A stretch of DNA of 64,000 nt from an uncultured Helicobacteraceae bacterium (GTDB taxonomy: Bacteria > Campylobacterota > Campylobacteria > Campylobacterales > Helicobacteraceae). Each line of letters opens with the position of its first letter. Position 1 is the stretch's first letter. A model generated the notes under the pieces. It was given only the letters and a program-made list of their open reading frames with translations. It was not told the origin of the DNA and did not search any database. The translations under genes were made by a program, and so were the position numbers. The DNA is taken from the NCBI GenBank assembly GCA_944323885.1, contig CALUUD010000002.1, positions 595,308 through 659,307 on the forward strand. The letters run 5' to 3'. Of the stretch, positions 1 to 8,021 are shown piece by piece.

Positions 1-1260
1 CATGCCTCTTAACCATTCATCAGCACAAAATCCAATCCAAACACCAATAATCCCAAGATTAAAATAAAAACACAATATATAACCAACAGGGAGGCTCACA
101 CCTAACATAAATATAACACCAACTACAAATGGAAACTTAGCATCACCACTAGCACGGAGTGAATTAACCATCACTATATTAAATGTTCTTCCTAATTCTA
201 AAATTATTGAAATACCAAACAAAGGAAGCATTATTTCTCTAAAAATAGACTCTACTCCAAGTTTATCCATAATAATATATTTACTAAAAAAAATCACTAG
301 AACAACACATAAAGTTGCAATAAGACTTAAATATAAGGCTACCCAAGTGTGTTTATATGCAATATGAACAAAACGAGCACCAACCAATTTGCCAATAATA
401 ATTTCATTTGCAAGACTTATTGCTTGTCCTGTGAGCATTATAAATAAAGAAATTTGAAAATATATTGTCTGGACGCTAGCATTTTCCTCACCAAGTGTAT
501 ATACAAAAGACAAAGCTATTGTGTATTGTATTATCCAGACTAAATTCTCCCCAGCAGAAAATGACCCGATATTTAACACCTTTTTTAAAACATCTTTTTG
601 AAGATTAAATAATTCTTTTATTATAATCTTTATTTTTAATTTAAAATACAAAACAAATATCAATATAAAAATAGCACAAATTCTGCCTATAATGGTAGAT
701 AAACCTACCCCCCATAACTCCCAATTAGTATAATTTAGTGTGTAATAATTTAAGCCAACGGATACAAAATTCATAATTAGTGAAGTAAATGTTACAAAAT
801 AAGCTAGATTATAAACTCTAACTATAGCAGCAAGAATCGTGCCTATGGCATCAAAAAATAAACATATTCCAAGCATATGTAAATATATTGATGCTTGTTC
901 AAATTGACCTTTTGGGACATTTAACATTGATAATAAAATATCTCCAAACAAAATAATTACTAATGCACATACGATACCAAGAATTGAATTTAAAAACAAA
1001 CTTTGATGCATTGCCTTATTTGCTAGATTATAATCTCTAGCACCAATAGCTTGTGCTATGACAACACTGCAACCAACACTAAGAAAACTAAATATTATTA
1101 TAAACAAGTCTAATATTTGATTTCCCGCACCCATTGAGCCAACAAGATAACTTGAATGCTTGGATACCATATAAGTATTAATCATCAATGAAAAATATCT
1201 CAAAAACATTTCAAAAAAAATTGGCACAGCAAGAGCCTTTAGAGACAATTGTCTTGACAT
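1..1260 (-). CDS. MATE-family multidrug/metabolite exporter, C-terminus outside window
   Basis: The frame is open for 420 codons from an ATG at 1260 to the window edge, so the last part of the protein is missing; the family is usually about 440-460 residues. The translation is almost entirely hydrophobic helices with short polar loops, beginning MSRQLSLKALAVPIFFEMF and containing the early GAGNQILDLF segment typical of MatE proteins, then a second half that repeats the layout (two MatE halves). MATE proteins export drugs, dyes or metabolites by Na+ or H+ antiport at the inner membrane. A good ribosome site (TAGGAGAT) lies 5 bases before the start. It is divergent from the glycosyltransferase at 1332; the substrate cannot be told from sequence. 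Confidence 0.88.
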   Translation of the reverse strand, partial: MSRQLSLKALAVPIFFEMFLRYFSLMINTYMVSKHSSYLVGSMGAGNQILDLFIIIFSFLSVGCSVVIAQAIGARDYNLANKAMHQSLFLNSILGIVCALVIILFGDILLSMLNVPKGQFEQASIYLHMLGICLFFDAIGTILAAIVRVYNLAYFVTFTSLIMNFVSVGLNYYTLNYTNWELWGVGLSTIIGRICAIFILIFVLYFKLKIKIIIKELFNLQKDVLKKVLNIGSFSAGENLVWIIQYTIALSFVYTLGEENASVQTIYFQISLFIMLTGQAISLANEIIIGKLVGARFVHIAYKHTWVALYLSLIATLCVVLVIFFSKYIIMDKLGVESIFREIMLPLFGISIILELGRTFNIVMVNSLRASGDAKFPFVVGVIFMLGVSLPVGYILCFYFNLGIIGVWIGFCADEWLRGM

Positions 1261-1331
1261 TAAATCTCCTAAATCAAGGTGAGGAATTAATTTTTGAAAG
1301 ATGAAAGTGGATTTTAACTAATCAATATAAA

Positions 1332-2210
1332 TTGAAAATTAATTTTATGCTAATATTTGCAAATTATTTTATATTGGTGGTGCGAGAGTTGAATTATATA
1401 AATTATAAAATATCTATTATTACTGCTACATTTAACTCACAAGCTACAATAAAGCAAACACTAGAATCTGTAATAGAACAAAATTACCAAAATATAGAAC
1501 ATATAATAATTGATGGCAAAAGCAGTGATAACACATTACAAATAGTAGAATCATATAGAGAATTATATAAATCAAAAAATATAGATTTAATAGTATCAAG
1601 CCAAAAAGATGAGGGCATATATGATGCATTTAATAGAGGAATTAAATTATCTAATGGTGACTTGATAGGATTCTTAAATTCTGATGATTTTTTTACACAT
1701 AAAAATATTTTAAATATTATTAACTGGGCCTTTAATAAACCTGTAAATAAAAAAATAGAATCAATTAGTGCAAATTTAGAGTATATAGATTCTAGATATC
1801 AAATAATAAGAAAACTTAAAGGCCGCAGTATTGATAAGGAAGGGTTCAAAAAAGGTTTTCATCCAGCACATCCAACATTTTATGTAAGAAAAGAAATATT
1901 TGAAAAATTTGGATGTTTTAATCTATCATATAAAATAGCAGGCGATTATGAATTAATGTTGCGTTTTATAGTAAAACATAACATAAATAATTTATATATA
2001 GATGATAATTTTGTAAAAATGAAAATAGGTGGCATATCAAATCAGAATCTAAAAAGCATATATAAAGCAAATTTAGAATGTTTTAGAGCGTGGAAAGAAA
2101 ATGATTTACATATATCACCATTGTTTATACTTGCAAAACCACTTAAAAAGGTAAAAGAAATCAATTTTATTAAATACATAAGATATATAATCTCTAAATG
2201 GAGTGGATAA
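1332..2210 (+). CDS. Family 2 glycosyltransferase (GT-A, WcaA/WcaE type)
   Basis: The GT2 core starts at residue 26 of this reading (KISIITATFN), followed by the nucleotide-sugar Asp region HIIIDGKSSDNT and DEGIYDAFNRG, then GDLIGFLNSDDFF, which supplies the DXD-like metal site; this order is typical of sugar transferases acting on lipid-linked glycans at the cytoplasmic membrane face. The start is uncertain: 1332 is TTG, 1347 is ATG, and GTG/TTG codons at 1377-1389 would place the core 6-10 residues from the N-terminus as in relatives, with a weak GGTGG ribosome site. It stands alone on the plus strand between a MATE exporter and an ankyrin gene, but lies close to the surface-glycan operon at 4.4-10.3 kb. 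Acceptor and donor are unknown. Confidence 0.85.
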   Translation: MKINFMLIFANYFILVVRELNYINYKISIITATFNSQATIKQTLESVIEQNYQNIEHIIIDGKSSDNTLQIVESYRELYKSKNIDLIVSSQKDEGIYDAFNRGIKLSNGDLIGFLNSDDFFTHKNILNIINWAFNKPVNKKIESISANLEYIDSRYQIIRKLKGRSIDKEGFKKGFHPAHPTFYVRKEIFEKFGCFNLSYKIAGDYELMLRFIVKHNINNLYIDDNFVKMKIGGISNQNLKSIYKANLECFRAWKENDLHISPLFILAKPLKKVKEINFIKYIRYIISKWSG

Positions 2211-2304
2211 ATTATTTTAAATAACCAAAGTCCAATTTAGACATTATTGATTACATAACAAAATCAAAATAAATAATATAGAGTTTAAATAATTAGCCAA
2301 AAGA

Positions 2305-2339
2305 TGATAAATCAAGATATTTATTCGATTGATTTATCA
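2305..2339. terminator. Hairpin between convergent genes
   Basis: A perfect 11-bp inverted repeat (TGATAAATCAA and its complement) with a 13-base loop lies between the convergent glycosyltransferase and ankyrin genes. No strong T-run follows on either strand, so it is only a likely bidirectional terminator. Confidence 0.45.
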
Positions 2340-2347
2340 ATATTGGT

Positions 2348-2827
2348 TTAGGATCTAGGTTTTACAAACTTATGCATGATGAAAAAACTAATTTTTTGAA
2401 AAAATGATAATTTTTTATTTGTATGTTTCATTAATAACTCAAAAATATCAGCTCTTCTAAACATTATTGCGCAATTAATTGGCGTAAGTCCCATTCCATT
2501 ATCCTCATTTGGATTTGCACCATATTGCAATAATAATTTAGCCATATCAAAATACCCTTTAAAAACAACACCAGCAAGTGGGGTTTGTGCTTTATCATTT
2601 TTCTTATCAACAGATGCGCCACTTTTTAATAACAATTCTGCTGCCTCAAGAGAGTTGTTATAAGCTGCTAACATTAATAAAGTATTACCTTTATGATTTG
2701 CTAAATTAACATTCAATCCATGATTGATTAATATTTTTAAAGATTCAACATCATTTTCTCTTGCAAAATCAAAGGCAGCTAAACATATTTCTTCTAATTT
2801 TTGTTGTTCTTGTATACTCATTTCCAT
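2348..2827 (-). CDS. Ankyrin-repeat protein, possible catalase accessory
   Basis: A 159-residue soluble protein without a signal peptide, made largely of three to four ankyrin repeats; typical repeat signatures such as GNTLLMLAAYNN, AAELLLKSGASVD, AKLLLQYGANPNE and GLTPINCAI are visible between about residues 40 and 135. Ankyrin repeats bind other proteins and have no catalytic role. It is divergent from catalase, with starts 160 bases apart. In Campylobacter jejuni the ankyrin protein Cj1386 next to katA is needed for haem loading of catalase, and ankyrin/catalase pairs also occur elsewhere (Pseudomonas AnkB). A similar helper role is inferred here from position only. The C-terminus is basic (KKLSFFQKISFFIMHKF). 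Confidence 0.85.
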   Translation of the reverse strand: MEMSIQEQQKLEEICLAAFDFARENDVESLKILINHGLNVNLANHKGNTLLMLAAYNNSLEAAELLLKSGASVDKKNDKAQTPLAGVVFKGYFDMAKLLLQYGANPNEDNGMGLTPINCAIMFRRADIFELLMKHTNKKLSFFQKISFFIMHKFVKPRS

Positions 2828-2900
2828 AGTAAAATCCTTATATTACAAAATATCAAATGAAGTAATTTTAACAGATTAAAATATTTTTATTCAATAAAAA

Positions 2901-2920
2901 AAATTATTAAATAATAATTT
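2901..2920. promoter_or_regulatory. Inverted repeat upstream of katA, possible operator
   Basis: AAATTATT and its exact complement are separated by 4 bases, 24 bases upstream of the katA -10-like element, where a Fur/PerR-type repressor could bind. DNA here is nearly pure A/T, so chance palindromes are common and the assignment is weak. Confidence 0.22.
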
Positions 2921-2943
2921 TTACTATTTATTATAAAAATTTA

Positions 2944-2952
2944 TGCAATAAT
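2944..2952 (+). promoter_or_regulatory. Extended -10-like element of katA
   Basis: TGCAATAAT fits an extended -10 (TGn followed by a 5/6 match to TATAAT) 34 bases before the katA ATG. No clear -35 is seen, as is usual for sigma-80 promoters of Helicobacter. Confidence 0.35.
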
Positions 2953-2986
2953 AATAGCCTCAATTAATCAAAAATGAGGAGAAATT

Positions 2987-4429
2987 ATGAGTAAAAAACT
3001 AACAACTGCTACAGGAACACCAATAGGTGACAATCAAAATTCAATTACAGCTGGCAAAAAGGGGCCTACACTTCTTCAAGATACTTGGCTACTAGAAAAA
3101 TTGGCACATTTTGATAGAGAGAGAATCCCAGAACGTGTAGTGCATGCTAAAGGGAGTGCAGCTTATGGCGAACTCACAATTACAAATGATATAACACAGT
3201 ATTCAAAAGCTAAAGTTTTTGAGAAAATAGGAAAAAAAACAAAAGCGTTTTTAAGATTTTCAACAGTAGCAGGTGAAAGGGGTGCAGCAGATGCAGAAAG
3301 AGATGTAAGAGGATTTGCACTAAAACTTTACACAGAAGAGGGAAATTGGGACATAGTTGGCAATAACACACCAGTATTTTTTATAAAAGATGCTATTAAA
3401 TTTCCAGATTTTATTCATACGCAAAAAAGAGATCCAAAAACAAACTTAAGAAGTGCTACAGCTGCATGGGATTTCTGGAGCTTACACCCAGAATCACTAC
3501 ATCAAGTGACAATACTTATGAGTGATAGAGGGATTCCAAGAAGTTATAGAGAAATGCATGGATTTGGAAGTCATACATATAGTTTTATAAATGCGAATGG
3601 TGAAAGATTTTGGGTTAAATTTCACTTCAAATCAATGCAAGGAATCCATAATCTCACAAATAAAGAAGCAGAAGAAATTATTGCTAAAGATAGAGAGTCT
3701 CATCAAAAAGATTTATTTGAAAATATAGAAAAAGGAAATTTTCCAAAATGGAGATTCTGTATCCAAGTAATGCCAGAAAAAGATGCAGAGACTTACAGAT
3801 TTAATCCATTTGATCTTACTAAGGTATGGAGTCATAAAGATTATCCACTTATTGAAGTAGGCATATTAGAATTAAATAAAAATCCAGAAAATTATTTTGC
3901 GGAAGTAGAACAAGCAGCATTTAATCCTGCAAATATAGTACCAGGAATTGGATATAGTCCTGATAAAATGCTACAAGGAAGACTATTTAGCTATGGTGAT
4001 ACACAAAGATATAGACTAGGAATAAATCATTCTCAATTACCAGTAAATGCAAGCATAGCTCCTGTAGCAAATACTCATAGGGATGGGTATATGCAAATGG
4101 GAAGATTTGGTGGAGAAAGAAACTATAACCCAAGCTATTATAATGATTACAATGAAGATATAAATGCAATAGAACCTCCATTGCATATAAAAGAAGGTGA
4201 TGTTATGATGAAATATGATCACAGAGAATATGAAGATGATTATTATGTGCAAGCAGGAGATTTATATCGCCTTATGAATGATTCACAAAAAGAAGCATTA
4301 TGTCAAAATATTAAAGAAGCAATGGATGGCGTACCAACAGAAATTCAAAAACGACAACTAGAACACTTTAAAAAAGCAGATCCAAATTATGGCAAGAGGG
4401 TGGCAGAATTATTAGGAATAAATATATAA
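2987..4429 (+). CDS. katA: Monofunctional haem catalase
   Basis: A 480-residue clade-3-type small-subunit catalase that converts hydrogen peroxide to water and oxygen. The distal haem residues are present: His53 in RVVHAKG and the Asn pair 126-127 in VGNNTPVFF; the proximal haem-ligand Tyr336 lies in [11 protein letters not shown]. The NADPH/haem pocket motif [13 protein letters not shown] is also intact. A strong ribosome site (GAGGAGA) precedes the ATG by 6 bases. There is no signal peptide. H. pylori KatA is about 505 residues; this protein lacks its basic lysine-rich tail. The gene is transcribed alone, divergent from the ankyrin gene, and ends in a terminator shared with the convergent fucosyltransferase. 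A peroxide-responsive operator is plausible but unproven. Confidence 0.97.
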   Translation: MSKKLTTATGTPIGDNQNSITAGKKGPTLLQDTWLLEKLAHFDRERIPERVVHAKGSAAYGELTITNDITQYSKAKVFEKIGKKTKAFLRFSTVAGERGAADAERDVRGFALKLYTEEGNWDIVGNNTPVFFIKDAIKFPDFIHTQKRDPKTNLRSATAAWDFWSLHPESLHQVTILMSDRGIPRSYREMHGFGSHTYSFINANGERFWVKFHFKSMQGIHNLTNKEAEEIIAKDRESHQKDLFENIEKGNFPKWRFCIQVMPEKDAETYRFNPFDLTKVWSHKDYPLIEVGILELNKNPENYFAEVEQAAFNPANIVPGIGYSPDKMLQGRLFSYGDTQRYRLGINHSQLPVNASIAPVANTHRDGYMQMGRFGGERNYNPSYYNDYNEDINAIEPPLHIKEGDVMMKYDHREYEDDYYVQAGDLYRLMNDSQKEALCQNIKEAMDGVPTEIQKRQLEHFKKADPNYGKRVAELLGINI

Positions 4430-4436
4430 AAAACAA

Positions 4437-4461
4437 GGGCAGCAATTAAAGTATGCTGCCC
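4437..4461. terminator. Bidirectional rho-independent terminator katA / glycan operon
   Basis: An 8-bp GC-rich perfect stem (GGGCAGCA / TGCTGCCC) with a 9-base loop. On the minus strand it is followed by TTGTTTTTT, a classical terminator for the glycan operon. The stop codon of the fucosyltransferase is in the loop and its last sense codons form one arm. Confidence 0.8.
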
Positions 4462-5369
4462 CATAGATGATCTATTATAATCCATTCCTTAGGAAAGACA
4501 TCTTTATTCTTATCGTATGCAAATCTATCTGGTGATATAACTATTTTATCACTATTTTTATTCATTATTGCAGACCAAAATGAAAAAGTAGAGTTGGCAA
4601 TTATCTGATGTTTACATGAGCTCATTAAGTAGAGTTCAAATGCTGGATTATTGTCATATATATCAACAATGGTATACTTTATAGAATAATTAATATTCTT
4701 AATAAAATATTTTTTTACAAAATGCATATCATTGCTAAATATAAAATAATGACAATCTTTTAAGTAAGAATTGACAATATTAATAGCACTATCATAATAT
4801 GCCTTACCCAATTTTACAAATCCATGCAAATTCATATAATCACCTCGTCTTATATGGATAGCTACTGAATTTGCTTTACTCTGTATTAAATCAAACATAG
4901 CAATATTTCTATTATCTAAATTATCAATCAATGTTAGATTTAAATCAATATTTTTAAAATATTGATAACTTGTAAAATAACCACTTATATAGGAATTATC
5001 TACAATATCTAACATATTCTCATCATAAACAATCTTAGAATTTTCAATTGGCATATATTTATTATCCAATAAACGCAATCCATTATAGAATGTTCTATAT
5101 GCAATAGCATTAATTATATACTTAATCTTACCCTCATAAGGTAATATTTTTATTTTATCAAGATTAGATAATGAAAGAATTGGCAATTCTATGTTAAATT
5201 TATTTAAAGATAACTCTCTTTTTTCATTGTGATCGCAATCAAATCCATACTTACTAAACCAAGAAGAATCTAATACAACATCATAATTATAACGATGTTT
5301 TAAGTATAAACCATAAGCATATATGCATAACTGGTTACCTAATCCGCCAACTAAACTAATTGCAACCAT
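4446..5369 (-). CDS. GT11 alpha-1,2-fucosyltransferase-like protein
   Basis: A 307-residue glycosyltransferase of family GT11. It starts with the family signature LVGGLGNQLCIYAYG, and carries the GDP-fucose binding motif VAIHIRRGDYMN in the middle, followed by IVDIYDNNPAFELYLMSSCKHQIIANSTFSFW-type motif II near the C-terminus. GT11 enzymes move fucose from GDP-fucose to galactose in alpha-1,2 linkage, as FutC does for Lewis-type antigens in H. pylori. It is the last gene of the wecB glycan operon, 6 bases after the previous gene. GDP-mannose, the GDP-fucose precursor, would come from ManC encoded at 16.7 kb. The exact linkage is inferred. Length is normal for the family. Confidence 0.88.
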   Translation of the reverse strand: MVAISLVGGLGNQLCIYAYGLYLKHRYNYDVVLDSSWFSKYGFDCDHNEKRELSLNKFNIELPILSLSNLDKIKILPYEGKIKYIINAIAYRTFYNGLRLLDNKYMPIENSKIVYDENMLDIVDNSYISGYFTSYQYFKNIDLNLTLIDNLDNRNIAMFDLIQSKANSVAIHIRRGDYMNLHGFVKLGKAYYDSAINIVNSYLKDCHYFIFSNDMHFVKKYFIKNINYSIKYTIVDIYDNNPAFELYLMSSCKHQIIANSTFSFWSAIMNKNSDKIVISPDRFAYDKNKDVFPKEWIIIDHLWGSIL

Positions 5370-5375
5370 ATAAAA

Positions 5376-7091
5376 CTATTTCCATATAAATAATTTTACA
5401 CGAGATTTTAATGAATCAAGCATTTCTTCATCTTTTATAAGTTTTCTTAAAATTTTCCTGCATATATAAATCAAATACCAATTAAAACTAAAGTTAACTT
5501 CTCTCATTCCATATTTATATTTTAAAATTTTTAAAGCTTGATTCATTTTATTTAAATTTGATATAGAAGTTGAAATAGAATTATCATCCTTACCATACTC
5601 CCCACCATTTACAGAACTAAAAAAATCTTTATTCTTATGTGGTGGAACAAAGGTGCTAATATTTAAATATTTTTTCAATGCAAATGATAGATAAGCATCT
5701 TCAGCTACATTATTTAATGCATAAAATTCATTTGAATTAATCCACATAGCACCTAAATAGTCTTTTTTTAAAAACCAGCTATGCCCTACAAAATCAACCT
5801 TGATTGTTTTTTTGTTATTCAATGCAAAAGGTGGATTACAATTCCAGCCAAAAGTGCGATGTGCCATATCAAATGGATACTTAGCAAGATCATTTGATAA
5901 TATCCCAATTCCACCATATAAGCCATCTCTTTTTAAGATCTCATTATGGCAATTTTCGAGCCAACGATGCGCTGGTATAGTATCGTCATCAAAAAAGCAA
6001 ACATAAGTACATTTTGCTAACAATCCACCTGCAAATCTTCCCCATACACCTGTATTGTAATTCACCATAATAATGTTATCAAATATAGATTCTATATCTT
6101 TTGGGATTTCACTAGTTACACAATGGTAATCTTTTTTGTTTGGTGTATCAACAAATAAAATGAGCTCTTTTGGTTTTAATGATTGTTTCAAAACAGCATT
6201 TACTTGTTCTTTTAATAAGTCACCACGCTTATATAATGTAAAAACAACACTTACATCACAATTGAAATTATCATACATATAACAATTTCTACTACCAAAT
6301 ATAGAATGCCTATCTTGATATGGTCTTGTTTGAGTATCTATATAATAGCTATCAATAGAACTGCCAAAATCGATGTATGTATTATATGGATTAAATAAAA
6401 ATAATTCTTTTATAATAGGAGAACTCATAGGTCCCGCACTAACTACAAATAATAAATCTCTACTATCTTTAAAATCATTCTTAATAGAATGTAACATATC
6501 TAAAGCGCGATTCTCCCAAAAATTAATACAATCATCATCAATTTCATAATGTTTTAAAATATTTAGATTTCCTATTTTTGCATCTTTTGCTCTATAATTT
6601 GCTATCAATATTGCATCTCTTTTTATAAGCTCAAATCTTGATCTGAATCTTTTAAAATTAGAATTTATCCATAAATTTGCAAATGTAATATTTTTTGACT
6701 TTATTCTACTTGTATACCAATAATAAGCCTCTTTATCACAACAAGGGCAAGAAATGGCATAATAAAAATTAGATTCCACAATATCAAGGGAGTTATAGAT
6801 ACTTTCACCTAGTTTTGATACATAACTTGGTGATGTCCATTTTTTTTCTTGAGATTCAACACTAATACCAAGCATTATAGCACGCTCGCCATCAGCATTT
6901 CTAACAAATGCAAAATTCTCATTATTTAATATTTTATTTATAAAATAATCAAACTCTTTATCTAATCTTTTTAGTTTGTGTTTTCTTATATATGGATTTA
7001 TTAATTTTGAAGTTAAATAAAAGTTGTAAATATGATTTATCAAAATATAAAAAAAACGAATCTTGTAGAGCTTTTTTATAATTTTTTTCAA
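5376..7091 (-). CDS. Two-domain protein: GT-D-like domain plus family 2-like glycosyltransferase
   Basis: A 571-residue protein with two apparent sugar-transferase domains. The N-terminal half (about residues 45-260) has FVRNADGE at 62-69, matching the FxRxGDGE signature of GT-D fold glycosyltransferases (DUF1792). The C-terminal half (from about residue 278) begins DVSVVFTLYKRGD like GT2 enzymes and has the metal-binding run FFDDDTIPAH with Asp368-370, followed by an Asn/Trp acceptor region. Such fused proteins would add two sugars in sequence to a growing glycan. It lies 12 bases after the phase-variable glycosyltransferase gene and 6 before the fucosyltransferase. Donors and acceptors are unknown; the GT-D call rests on the one motif plus size. 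Confidence 0.7.
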   Translation of the reverse strand: MKKIIKKLYKIRFFYILINHIYNFYLTSKLINPYIRKHKLKRLDKEFDYFINKILNNENFAFVRNADGERAIMLGISVESQEKKWTSPSYVSKLGESIYNSLDIVESNFYYAISCPCCDKEAYYWYTSRIKSKNITFANLWINSNFKRFRSRFELIKRDAILIANYRAKDAKIGNLNILKHYEIDDDCINFWENRALDMLHSIKNDFKDSRDLLFVVSAGPMSSPIIKELFLFNPYNTYIDFGSSIDSYYIDTQTRPYQDRHSIFGSRNCYMYDNFNCDVSVVFTLYKRGDLLKEQVNAVLKQSLKPKELILFVDTPNKKDYHCVTSEIPKDIESIFDNIIMVNYNTGVWGRFAGGLLAKCTYVCFFDDDTIPAHRWLENCHNEILKRDGLYGGIGILSNDLAKYPFDMAHRTFGWNCNPPFALNNKKTIKVDFVGHSWFLKKDYLGAMWINSNEFYALNNVAEDAYLSFALKKYLNISTFVPPHKNKDFFSSVNGGEYGKDDNSISTSISNLNKMNQALKILKYKYGMREVNFSFNWYLIYICRKILRKLIKDEEMLDSLKSRVKLFIWK

Positions 7092-7103
7092 TATAACTAC
7101 CTT

Positions 7104-8021
7104 TTAGGTGAATTTTGTAAGACATAAATATAAGATTCTACCTAAAATACCTCTAGATTTAAATCTTACCTTCCCTTTTGACCAATTGCTATTTAATATA
7201 TAACAAATATATTGGCTTTTTAGATTTGAAATATTATTTCCACTTAACCTATCTAAAATATATTCAGACTTTGTATGATAAATCTTAAAGAATGGCTCAA
7301 TTGAAACTTCTCTTATCAATGATATTTTTTGAAAATATGCACTATACCAAGTAAATTCAAATGGAGAAATTTCTAACAAATCAATAAAAGTAAGATTTCT
7401 TGGTTTCATAAAACTATCTCTAAAATCACATAATACTTTATATGAAAAAATTTGACTATTATGACATGTCCTTAATCTAGAATCTTTTACTTCCAAAAAA
7501 TCAAATATTTTTTTTATAAAATGAATTCTGTTTCTTGCAAAATCTATATAATAAGCCTTAGAGTGTAAATCTTTATCTTGAACAAGAGTTATATATGGGG
7601 TGGTATCATCATAAAAGAAATCACTAACCTTAAAATCTCTAATAAATATAGTGTCACTATCAATGCACAAATAATGCTCTGCAAACTTGTATTCAAAAAA
7701 AGCAAGTTTTGCAATTTCTTGATTCAAATATCCACTACTCAATCCACTTGTTCTTTTATTTTTTATCAAATATGGAAATGCAAAATCTGTATCTTGTATA
7801 ATTTTTATACATTCATCCTCAAATATTTTAAAATCACTAAAACTATTGCCATTTGGTATATCTAACAACCCCCCCCCATTTTGTGCATATATATTTTCAT
7901 TTTGAACAGCAACTACAAATGGAATCTTATCAATATTGTGTTTTTTAAAACTATCTATCATAGAAACAAAAGCTTTATAATCATTGCTATAAGTAATACA
8001 AAAGAAGCAAAACTTTTTCAT
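7104..8021 (-). CDS. Putative glycosyltransferase with DSD motif and phase-variable G9 tract
   Basis: A 305-residue protein resembling the DUF6492-type GT-A proteins: an N-terminal strand FCFFCITYSNDY, then the metal-site motif CIDSDTIFI with Asp121-Ser-Asp123. The C-terminal third contains aromatic acceptor-side motifs (SPFEFTWYSAYFQ) often seen in these proteins. On the coding strand nine consecutive G's encode Gly49-51; the gene reads through at this length, so the protein is ON in this sequence. Gain or loss of one G would frameshift it before the catalytic domain. It overlaps the preceding gene by 4 bases (ATGA coupling). Sugar specificity is not deducible. Confidence 0.72.
   Translation of the reverse strand: MKKFCFFCITYSNDYKAFVSMIDSFKKHNIDKIPFVVAVQNENIYAQNGGGLLDIPNGNSFSDFKIFEDECIKIIQDTDFAFPYLIKNKRTSGLSSGYLNQEIAKLAFFEYKFAEHYLCIDSDTIFIRDFKVSDFFYDDTTPYITLVQDKDLHSKAYYIDFARNRIHFIKKIFDFLEVKDSRLRTCHNSQIFSYKVLCDFRDSFMKPRNLTFIDLLEISPFEFTWYSAYFQKISLIREVSIEPFFKIYHTKSEYILDRLSGNNISNLKSQYICYILNSNWSKGKVRFKSRGILGRILYLCLTKFT
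7869..7877 (-). repeat. Homopolymeric G9 (coding strand) contingency tract
   Basis: Nine C's on the plus strand, i.e. nine G's in the coding strand of the DSD glycosyltransferase, in a genome where G/C runs over five are rare. Poly-G tracts in surface-glycan genes change length by slipped-strand mispairing in Helicobacter and Campylobacter. Confidence 0.9.

Noticed and set aside
708-713. C6 run in the MATE gene (G6 on the coding strand)
   Set aside because: Too short to be a reliable phase-variation tract; the frame around it is intact.
3987-4252. Overlapping minus-strand frames inside katA
   Set aside because: They lie opposite conserved catalase sequence and have no ribosome sites; they are byproducts of its codon use.
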